Part shown: positions 1 to 6,152 of the stretch, in pieces | Layout of the letters: every line of letters begins with the position of its first letter | Numbering within the stretch: the first letter of the stretch is position 1 | From: Betaproteobacteria bacterium | GTDB lineage: Bacteria > Pseudomonadota > Gammaproteobacteria > Burkholderiales > Rhodocyclaceae | Assembly: GCA_028065725.1 (NCBI GenBank) | Contig: JAPTVL010000267.1 | Location: 1 to 12,214 of the forward strand | DNA: 12,214 nt | Direction of reading: 5' to 3' | Program-made: the position numbers and the translations under genes | The notes under the pieces: generated by a model | The model's database searches: none | What the model was told of the DNA's origin: nothing | The model's input: the letters and a program-made list of their open reading frames with translations, nothing else

Positions 1-45
1 CGACTGGTGTCCGGGGCGTGTGCACGAAAAATGTACAAGGTACGG

Positions 46-68
46 GAAGCGTGTCACGTTTTCGCTTC
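46..68. repeat. Short inverted repeat (GAAGCG / CGCTTC)
   Basis: GAAGCG at 46-51 pairs with CGCTTC at 63-68 across an 11-base loop. It lies upstream of the transfer genes, where oriT hairpins or regulator sites are often found. A 6-bp stem in GC-rich DNA can occur by chance, so a function is only a guess. Confidence 0.25.
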
Positions 69-183
69 GCTCCCCCAACGTGCCCCCATTCCCACTTGGT
101 CAGGCTCCGCCCGACACCCAACCGGACCCTGCGCGCCTCCCGGCTCTGCTCCGCGGTTCCCTTGTCGCATCCGCCGCCCGCCG

Positions 184-204
184 CGGGCCCGCCGCGCGGA
201 GTAC
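184..204. repeat. GC-rich half palindrome, partial copy of the 11121-11156 palindrome
   Basis: The 21 bases at 184-204 match 11135-11155 at 19 of 21 positions (CGGGCCCGCCGCGC core followed by GAGTA). The left half seen in the perfect palindrome is not conserved here, although a GCGGGCCCGC self-complementary core remains. It lies about 40 bases before the ATG of the first gene, and the full copy lies 4 bases before the ATG of the transglycosylase gene. It could be a REP-like repeat or a binding site shared by transfer genes. Confidence 0.5.
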
Positions 205-244
205 CGGTATCGGCCCCACATCACGGGCCGCAACCGGGAAGACG

Positions 245-853
245 ATGAAAGACAACGACAAACCCGACGCGCCATTTGTCGCGCCTGGCGCAGCCGCGCA
301 GGCGGCCGCCGCCAAGGCGTTGTTCGCCGCACTCAAAGCCAAGCGCGCCGCCAATGCGGCCGCAACCGCCCGCGAGTTCGCCATCAAGAGTGTTCGGGGA
401 ATGCGCCCGGTGATCCTCGACCTCTTCGACTCCGGCGCGACGACGGAAGAAGTGCTCGCAATCCTGCAGCAAACCCTACCGACGATCGCACCGGAGGACA
501 TGCAATTCGCCCTGTCAAAGACTCGCGATCGCCACCGACTCAACAAACTCGCCGCCGCGCCCCCGCGCACGGCTCCGGGATCCGCGCCGGCCAGCCGATC
601 TGCCCCGCCGCAAGCCCCCGCAGCGAAGCGGCCCTCTTCCGCTCCGCTGGCGTCCGGGGCGGCGCAGCCCGCCGCCACAAGCAGCGCATCGCCCGCAGGC
701 TCGGCGATCGCCGCCCTCGGCCTCACCCTGCCGCCCTGGGCGGACGGCTCCGACAAGCTATCGACCGAGTCCGATGAGGACTACGTCCTGCGCAAGAACC
801 TCGAAACGCCTCCGGACCACCGCCGCAAGTTCATCGGCGAACAAAACTCCTGA
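245..853 (+). CDS. Small basic protein, TraK-like by position
   Basis: I do not recognise this 202-residue protein from sequence alone. The N-terminal 45 residues are rich in Ala and Lys. Residues about 45-100 look like a folded helical part, containing RGMRPVILDLFDSGATTEEV, whose pattern resembles small DNA-binding helical domains. Residues about 100-165 are a low-complexity Ala/Pro/Ser linker, and the C-terminus is charged (DEDYVLRKNLETPPDHRRKF). It is followed after 27 bases by a ParA-like ATPase gene and then a small membrane protein gene, the order traK-traL-traM of IncP plasmids, where TraK binds oriT. That role is inferred from order only; RP4 TraK is shorter (about 134 residues). The ATG at 245 is chosen because GGGAAG precedes it and coding composition begins there; the frame is open upstream to position 20. 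Confidence 0.6.
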   Translation: MKDNDKPDAPFVAPGAAAQAAAAKALFAALKAKRAANAAATAREFAIKSVRGMRPVILDLFDSGATTEEVLAILQQTLPTIAPEDMQFALSKTRDRHRLNKLAAAPPRTAPGSAPASRSAPPQAPAAKRPSSAPLASGAAQPAATSSASPAGSAIAALGLTLPPWADGSDKLSTESDEDYVLRKNLETPPDHRRKFIGEQNS

Positions 854-880
854 CCCACCCCAACCGCAAAGGAATCGACC

Positions 881-1642
881 ATGCTCAAGACCTTCGTCAT
901 CGACGGCGACAAGGGCGGCGTCGGCAAGAGCCTCGCCGCTCGCGCCCTCGTCCACCACTACCTATCCATGCCTGAGGCCGAGCGCCCCCGCATCGCCGTC
1001 TACGACGCTGACCTCTCCAACCCCGACGTCTGCGGCGAGGGCGGGCTCAAGACCGGCGACGGCATCATGAGCACCGCCACGCTCGACCTCTCCACCGAAG
1101 ACGGCTGGATCGCCTTCGGCGACCGCATCTCCATGCTCGCCGCCCTGGCCCAGAACTCCGACGTGCGCCTCATCGTCAACATGCCCGCCCAGATCGGCAC
1201 CCGCGCCTTCGACGGCTCCATCCACATCGTGGGCGAGGTCCTGCGCGAGGCCAACGCCATCCCCGTCTGGATGCTCAGCCGCACCCAGGAAAGCATCCGG
1301 GCGCTCCACTACCGCCTGCGCAGCATGGGCGCCCGGTACACCGCCGGCATGGTCGTCAAGAACCTCTTCTTCGGCTCCCAGGACAAATTCCTTCTCTGGG
1401 ACGCCGACATCCTGCGCCAGACCCTGGTCATGGAGGGCTGCTGGACAGAAGCCGTCCTCCCAGAACTCAACGACCAGCTCGCCGTCATGATCGGGCGCCG
1501 CCCGTTCCACGACGTGCTCAAGTCCGGAATCGATGGTGTTCCGCTCGCCTTCGGGTTTCGCCTCGCGCTCAACTCCTGGCTGCAGCGTGCCGCCGCCGCG
1601 ATGGCGCAGGTCGAATCGATCTCCGTCGCCGAGGTCTGCTGA
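881..1642 (+). CDS. traL: ParA/MinD-type ATPase, TraL/StbB-like transfer protein
   Basis: The 253-residue product begins almost at once with a deviant Walker A motif, KGGVGKS at residues 11-17, the hallmark of ParA/MinD/VirC1-type P-loop ATPases. VYDADLSNPD at about residues 40-49 fits the switch I (Walker A') region. At the Walker B position the sequence reads RLIVNMPA (about 96-103), with Asn100 where many relatives have Asp. In plasmids such ATPases next to oriT (RP4 TraL, R388 StbB, Ti VirC1) help position plasmid DNA or the relaxosome for transfer or partition. AAAGGAA about 8 bases before the ATG is a good ribosome binding site. The stop overlaps the next start by one base (TGATG), so the two are probably coupled. 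It could instead act in plasmid stability; no ParB-like partner is seen. Confidence 0.75.
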   Translation: MLKTFVIDGDKGGVGKSLAARALVHHYLSMPEAERPRIAVYDADLSNPDVCGEGGLKTGDGIMSTATLDLSTEDGWIAFGDRISMLAALAQNSDVRLIVNMPAQIGTRAFDGSIHIVGEVLREANAIPVWMLSRTQESIRALHYRLRSMGARYTAGMVVKNLFFGSQDKFLLWDADILRQTLVMEGCWTEAVLPELNDQLAVMIGRRPFHDVLKSGIDGVPLAFGFRLALNSWLQRAAAAMAQVESISVAEVC

Positions 1643-2169
1643 TGGCCTACTCCCATTCGGAGCAGATCTTTCTCGACATCCTCGGGCGCTTGCCCGGCGA
1701 GGACGAATGGGTCGAAATCCGCGCACTGCTGCAGTTCATGGCAAAGACCGGATTCGCCGTCGATGATCCGTCCAACGCCGCGCACGTCGCGCTCTTCGCC
1801 TGGGGGTGGGCCCGCTCGACCGGTCGCGCCGATGCGCTTGCCGCGATCCGGGCGGCGGTGGCAGAGAGCGCTACCACGGCGCCGGCCCTGGATCTCGCTC
1901 CCCTGCGCGCCGAGTTGGAGGCGCTGCGCAGGACACTGGATGAGCCGCAAAATCAGCAAGAACCGGTCAGCGTGAAGGTCGATCTCGGCGTGCTCCGCGG
2001 CGCGCTGCGCGATTCGTTCAGCATGGCCTGGCTTGCCGCCGCGGGCGCCCTGCTCGCCCTGGCGTTCTGGGGCGGCACGAGCTGGGAAGAGGTCCGGCTC
2101 GCGCCCGCGTTCACGGCCCAGCGGCAGGTCATTGATCGGCTCACGGCCTCTCAGCACTCGCAGCGATGA
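1642..2169 (+). CDS. Small protein with one C-terminal membrane segment, TraM-like
   Basis: The 175-residue product has a soluble, mostly helical N-terminal part, a likely coiled-coil stretch at about residues 85-102 (LAPLRAELEALRRTLDE), and one hydrophobic segment at about residues 128-146 (MAWLAAAGALLALAFWGG) followed by a short polar tail. No enzyme motif is visible. It starts in the TGATG overlap with the ATPase gene, and its stop overlaps the traB start (ATGA), so the four genes look translationally coupled. In IncP plasmids the gene after traL is traM, a small accessory transfer protein; that name fits by order and size but not by any motif I can point to. Confidence 0.6.
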   Translation: MAYSHSEQIFLDILGRLPGEDEWVEIRALLQFMAKTGFAVDDPSNAAHVALFAWGWARSTGRADALAAIRAAVAESATTAPALDLAPLRAELEALRRTLDEPQNQQEPVSVKVDLGVLRGALRDSFSMAWLAAAGALLALAFWGGTSWEEVRLAPAFTAQRQVIDRLTASQHSQR

Positions 2170-3311
2170 GCGGCCGGTTCTGGGCGCTCATGCCGGTGGG
2201 CGCGCTGGCGGGCAGCGCCTGGCTCTGGGGCGGAGACTCCCTCGCCGGCCCGGCGCTGTCGATCGGCTTGGCGCTCTTGGTCGCCCTCGGACAGGCCGCA
2301 GCGCAGCGATTCCTGATTGCGGCGGCCTACTACCTCACGGGAAGCTGGCCGATCATCGGGGCGGTGACGGGATACTGGGGGCGCAGCCACGCCGGCATCG
2401 CGCTCGGCGCCTGGATCGGCGCATCGATCCTGCTCGCTCTACCATGGTCGCTCCCTCCGCGCCGCGGGGGGCTGCTTTTGGCGCTGGCGTTCACCGCGCT
2501 GCCGCCGCTGGGCGTGATCGGCTGGATCTCGCCCTGGAATGCGGCCGGGGTGCTATTCCCGTCCTGGGGTTGGGGTGGCGTTCTTGGCATCTCCGTGGCG
2601 GTCGCCGCGCTTCCCGCCGCGATGCGCGCAAGCCCGCCGGCTCAGGGGATTCTCGCCTCGGTTCTGGCGGTGTCGGTCTGCGCCAACATCCTGGCGGCCG
2701 CCAGCCCCGCGCCCCACGCTCCCCGTGGATGGGTGGGGGTGCAGACCCGCGTTCCGCCGGACCGCGGCAATGTTCTCGTCGAAATCCGCAACAACCAGGC
2801 GCTCGTTGCCGACGGGTGGCGCCAGGGCGCAGGCGCACGGGTTGTCGTCTTCCCCGAATCGGTCCTGCCGGACTGGTACGCCGGCACGCGCGCCCAGTTC
2901 GCCGCGGCGGTGCCGCCGGGACAGATCTGGCTGCTCGGCGCGCAGACCGTCACCCGCGATGCCGTCGTGCGCGCAGATCCCGGCGACGCGGATCCGGTGC
3001 CCATCGCCTCGGCCGCGGGTCTGCTGCTGGGCGGCGACTGGCTGCCGTGGAATGCCGTATCCCTTCGGCCGGCCTGGTGGCAGCGCGTCTACTACGTCGA
3101 CGGTCTGCGGGTCTGGTCGGCGCTTTGCATCGAGCAGTTGCAACCCTGGACCTGGCTCGAGGCCATGGCGCAGCGTCCCGAACTGATTCTCGCTCAGTCC
3201 AACGCCTGGTGGGCCAGCGCGTCCAACGCCGGCCCCTCCATCCAGCGAGCCAGCACACGCAGCTGGGCGCGGGTAATGGCGCTGCCGGTCGTGTGGGCGG
3301 GGAATCGGTAA
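2166..3311 (+). pseudogene. traB: traB, 5' part: membrane and CN-hydrolase protein, interrupted
   Basis: The 381 residues begin with about 180 residues of hydrophobic helices. A CN-hydrolase (nitrilase/apolipoprotein N-acyltransferase-like) domain follows, with VVFPESVLPDW carrying the expected Glu231 and ALCIEQLQPW carrying the expected Cys321. This architecture is that of plasmid TraB proteins, which are needed for efficient conjugation in Ti-type plasmids. The frame ends at TAA (3309-3311) right after VVWAGNR, before the last beta strands such a domain should have. A matching tail is found in the same frame at 11027-11155, so the original protein was probably 422 residues. No lysine is visible anywhere in the sequence, so the usual catalytic Lys is absent. 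The ATG overlaps the previous stop (ATGA). The truncated product may still be made but is unlikely to fold fully. Confidence 0.75.
3306..3309. repeat. Left copy of 4-bp repeat CGGT flanking the island
   Basis: CGGT here, within the Arg codon of the truncated traB and the next base, is repeated at 11027-11030 at the start of the traB tail. Removing one copy and the DNA between restores the traB frame (Asn-Arg-Phe-Ser-Gly). Four bases alone are weak evidence for a target duplication; the restored frame is the stronger point. Confidence 0.5.
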
Positions 3312-3489
3312 CGCAAAGGATGACTTGGGCCGGTTTGCGCCGCCGATTCAAAAAATCGCTGGCTTTGACCGGATTCCGGCAAACCTGATTACGACAAGCT
3401 CCTGGGCCATGTCCGCTTCCCCTATTTAATGCGATATAACGTCCTTTATCTTGCGTTACAAGGGGGATAGGACTGCAGGAAACGCAAGA
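3312..3489. other. Left flank of the island, no supported gene
   Basis: This gap lies between the broken end of traB and the stop of the leftward operon, so transcription converges here. One frame from about 3307 reads GNAKDDLGRFAPPIQKIAGF before ending near 3425; a second reads SGKPDYDKLLGHVRFPYL and ends near 3470. Both look somewhat protein-like and may be decayed remains of a gene, but neither has a supported start. The AT-rich part around 3421-3450 stands out against the surroundings. AACGCAA motifs are repeated across the stretch. Confidence 0.4.
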
Positions 3490-3490
3490 T
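3448..3490. repeat. 10-bp inverted repeat at the end of the leftward operon
   Basis: ATCTTGCGTT (3448-3457) and AACGCAAGAT (3481-3490) are perfect inverted copies 23 bases apart, and the second copy touches the stop codon of the last island gene. A related copy, GTAACGCAA, lies at 3308-3316 on the left junction. No T-run follows on either strand, so it is not a standard intrinsic terminator. It might stabilise the 3' end of the transcript or be part of the island end. Confidence 0.5.
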
Positions 3491-4983
3491 CAGCTTCGGA
3501 CGTTGGAAGCCGATACCTTGTTGTCAGATGCGTCGATCAGGATCACGTCCCTGCGCTCGGTCAACTTCAGGTCCCGAAGAATGTTTTGGACCCTCAGTAG
3601 CTCGGCATCATTGAAGAACAAAATAGCTTTGATGGATTTCGCCGTGTTGTTAGCAGCCTCGTAGACGGTGACCTGATGCTGGAGGTTCTGCGAGAGCTTG
3701 GTGTTGCTTGCCAGCTTGAATTCGACAAGGGTCTTATCTCCTGACCCTTTCGAGACTTTGAAATCGACTGGCCCACGGCCGTTGTTAACTTCACGATTTA
3801 CGTCATAGGTTGTGGCGAACCACGTTAGTCGATAAAGGATCTGCAAATCCGCTTCTCTGCGAAGCGGCGCGCCGTCGATGTAAAAAAGCCGGTAGCCGTC
3901 CTTATTTTCGATGACATCCTTTAGGAAATGAACGCGTCGCAGGCTTTCCTCAAAGCTGTCGCCGAGCTCATAGAACTCTGTGCCAGCGAGATGGCCTCCA
4001 ACTAGAGCCTGAACATTCTCGACGAATTGCTCCTGCGTCTTCCGTACTTTCAACTCGCTAACGCGGTGCGCACTTTCTGCGTCTTCTTCCTTTTCCCTTA
4101 TGTAGTAGTCGAGCACGTTTGGAAACTGCTCCACAGTGGCCGCTGCTGCTGACCGACGCTCCTTCTCTGTAGGGTTCTCCGATAGACGCCTGACGAAATA
4201 CGCGGAGACCTGTCCGCGCAGCTGTTCGTCCGGTAGGGCGCTGCATATATCCTGGAAGCGGTCAAGCAAATCGCTTCGGTTGATCCAGGCCTCATCCTTC
4301 GTCAAGATGTTCTTGGGCGTCAACAGCACGTAATCGCCGGCAAACACCGGCAACTCGTAGGTGCCTCGACGCCACCGTTGCTGCTGGTAATCGAAGGTGA
4401 CCTTTACAGGATGGAATGTCCGGCGATGCACAGGTGCGATATGGTTGCGCGCGAAGGTCTGCGTGTACTCCAGAAGAAAGTGCTTGATCAGGTTCGTTGT
4501 GAAATCGCTGAGGTGATCGCGGCCAACTCCATTACCGAGCAGACAAAGCTTCTCCAGATGGCTGCCGCGGGTTACGGTCTCTGCACCAAATCCCGCAAAA
4601 ACGCGGTGCAGGTTTCGGTGCAACGCGTCTGCGAAGTCCCGTCCCAATCCACTGCCGCCGTTTCCTTGACGACTGAAACCGAGCCAGTTCTGCCTAACCT
4701 CTGGAAAGCGGAACCAGTGCTCATGTAAGCCAGGGGCTATTTTCTCGTTGGTGGTGGATACGTCACGCAAGAACTTTACGTACGTGATGATGCCTTCGTG
4801 AAGCGCTGTATACCGAGCATCGTCACTATCAAAAAGGAGGAATGGGTCAATGAAAAGCGGAAGGTCGTTGATGAGCGAGATATTGAAGGCCCCGTAGTCT
4901 TCCAGCGTATCGGGATCGACGCCAAAGAATTCTGTGAAGTAAATTCTGGCGGTGGGGGCCGTCTGGTTGTGCGCCGTCGTCAC
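3490..4983 (-). CDS. Unnamed 497-residue protein with PD-(D/E)XK nuclease signature
   Basis: I know no name or assay for this protein. The N-terminal part (ARIYFTEFFGVDPDTLEDYG, then DLPLFIDPFLLF at about 40-51) reads like a conserved domain of unknown role. Residues about 295-325 are highly charged and may form a coiled coil. Near the C-terminus comes a PD-(D/E)XK-like pattern: Glu377 upstream, GRGPVDF with Asp407, VEFK with Glu421 and Lys423, then Q437xxxY441, the last resembling the QxxxY motif of RecB-type nucleases. The start is GTG at 4983, overlapping the hsdS stop (GTGA), so it is probably translated by coupling to hsdS. GC is clearly lower than in hsdR and hsdM. It could be an extra nuclease, a restriction modifier or a separate defence effector; the motif is seen, the role is inferred. 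Confidence 0.75.
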   Translation of the reverse strand: MTTAHNQTAPTARIYFTEFFGVDPDTLEDYGAFNISLINDLPLFIDPFLLFDSDDARYTALHEGIITYVKFLRDVSTTNEKIAPGLHEHWFRFPEVRQNWLGFSRQGNGGSGLGRDFADALHRNLHRVFAGFGAETVTRGSHLEKLCLLGNGVGRDHLSDFTTNLIKHFLLEYTQTFARNHIAPVHRRTFHPVKVTFDYQQQRWRRGTYELPVFAGDYVLLTPKNILTKDEAWINRSDLLDRFQDICSALPDEQLRGQVSAYFVRRLSENPTEKERRSAAAATVEQFPNVLDYYIREKEEDAESAHRVSELKVRKTQEQFVENVQALVGGHLAGTEFYELGDSFEESLRRVHFLKDVIENKDGYRLFYIDGAPLRREADLQILYRLTWFATTYDVNREVNNGRGPVDFKVSKGSGDKTLVEFKLASNTKLSQNLQHQVTVYEAANNTAKSIKAILFFNDAELLRVQNILRDLKLTERRDVILIDASDNKVSASNVRS

Positions 4984-6152
4984 GCTACCGTACCTTCTGC
5001 AGTCGCGCCTATAGCGAATGACGTTGCTCGCACATTGCTTTGGGGCGTGAAGAGGCGCGCGAGCATTGCATCGAAGAGCGTGGCGGCTCCAATTGCGGCC
5101 TGGTCCTGTTGCGCGCGGATACTTTCAATAGCGCGCACGTGGGCAGCGAAGGCGCGTTGCGCCTCGACGGGTGGTACTAGAATCGCGACAGGATATATCC
5201 GCGATCCAGAGATCAGTGGTTGTGCCACCTGGCTGGCATATTGGTTAAGCCGTGCATGTCGCAGCGCCGTCAGCAAGTAATACGTGTCGAGGCGTTGATC
5301 GTGATCGGCGACGAAGAGCGCGTTATCTGTAATCCACGATGGTCCCCGTGTCAGGTGGACATTGCCACAATGCGCGCCGACGCGACCAATGACAATTCTG
5401 GCATCCCGAAACATCGCGACGCTGTGATGGCCGTTAATGCCATTCCCACCATAGACGGGAACCGTGCCGTTCGGGTCCATCTTGTTAGCTGGCAGAAAGT
5501 CGCCGCTCTTCACACGTAGCACATCGCGAAGAGTAGCAACCTCCCACCCTTTCGGATTCGTGGCGGGATCGCCGAACATGTCGACGAAAATCGCCGGGAT
5601 CAGCGCGGCGGCCTTCTGCTGGGCCTGACGGCGCAGGCGGACGATGCCTTCGGCGCGGGAGAGCAGGTCGACGACGCGACGCTGCTCTGCCATTGGAGGG
5701 ACAGGTACAGGAAACGCCTCAAGCTCCGACTTCCGGATGTTCTTGATGTTCGCTCCCGTACTCTGACGACTCCAGGTTCTGAAGACTTCCGAGCGCAGAA
5801 AGAGCGCCAACCAGTCTGGCAGGACACGATCCGGCTGGGGGCGGATCACGGCGCAGAAGGCACCGACACTACCCGGCCAGTCCCTCCGCAACGTAGCTGT
5901 CTTGCCAACAACCGATTGGCTGCCTGAAGACATGCAGATCGCGATGTCCCCAGCGCGCATGCGCTGCTCTGCGGCTACACGGCGGTCAGGAACCCAGACG
6001 AGGTCATCGTCGATCAGCAGGTCGGTATCGATGTTCCCTGCCCGAAGGATCGGAAGGTAGCCATCGCGTCCCTCGTCAAGGGCCTCTTCCTTGTCGAACG
6101 AGACCCCACGAATGACCTGGGCGAGCTCCTGCAGTTGAACGGCAGCAATCAC
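4980..6152 (-). CDS. hsdS: HsdS, type I restriction-modification specificity subunit
   Basis: HsdS chooses the split DNA target for both methylation and cleavage by the type I complex. The 390 residues show the usual two-repeat build: target recognition domain 1 at about 1-155, ending STGANIKNIRKSELEAFPVP, a helical spacer at about 156-200 (PPMAEQRRVVDLLSRAEGIV), recognition domain 2 at about 203-328, ending QPLISGSRIYPVAILVP, and a second spacer at about 330-368. The start is GTG at 6152, overlapping the hsdM stop (GTGA). Hand-counted lines give about 53-58% GC in the two recognition domains but 68-72% in the central spacer, which suggests that the recognition domains were exchanged. The target sequence cannot be read from the protein. 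Confidence 0.93.
   Translation of the reverse strand: MIAAVQLQELAQVIRGVSFDKEEALDEGRDGYLPILRAGNIDTDLLIDDDLVWVPDRRVAAEQRMRAGDIAICMSSGSQSVVGKTATLRRDWPGSVGAFCAVIRPQPDRVLPDWLALFLRSEVFRTWSRQSTGANIKNIRKSELEAFPVPVPPMAEQRRVVDLLSRAEGIVRLRRQAQQKAAALIPAIFVDMFGDPATNPKGWEVATLRDVLRVKSGDFLPANKMDPNGTVPVYGGNGINGHHSVAMFRDARIVIGRVGAHCGNVHLTRGPSWITDNALFVADHDQRLDTYYLLTALRHARLNQYASQVAQPLISGSRIYPVAILVPPVEAQRAFAAHVRAIESIRAQQDQAAIGAATLFDAMLARLFTPQSNVRATSFAIGATAEGTVA

Larger units (their letters stand above)
1..244. other. Leader region before the transfer genes
   Basis: No gene is supported here. An open frame runs through from about position 20, but its first 75 codons have irregular composition, and the ATG at 245 has a purine-rich stretch (GGGAAG) just upstream. 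In IncP-type plasmids the oriT lies next to the traK-traL-traM genes, so this is a reasonable place to look for an origin of transfer. I see no recognisable nic sequence of the IncP, IncW or IncQ type. The stretch holds a small inverted repeat (46-68) and a GC-rich half palindrome (184-204), listed separately. Confidence 0.4.

Noticed and set aside
1..244. Origin of transfer with a recognisable nic site
   Set aside because: The location is suitable, but no known nic consensus could be read; only a weak 6-bp inverted repeat is present.
962..1726. A 254-codon open frame on the minus strand opposite the ParA-like gene
   Set aside because: The plus strand encodes a clear P-loop ATPase; the minus product is a low-complexity shadow.
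2033..3388. A 451-codon open frame overlapping traB on the plus strand
   Set aside because: The product is Arg/Gly/Ala-rich without structure, while the traB frame has membrane helices and CN-hydrolase motifs and an ATGA overlap with the gene before it.
3448..3490. Inverted repeat as an intrinsic terminator for the leftward operon
   Set aside because: The stem is only moderately GC-rich, the loop is 23 bases, and no T-run follows on either strand.
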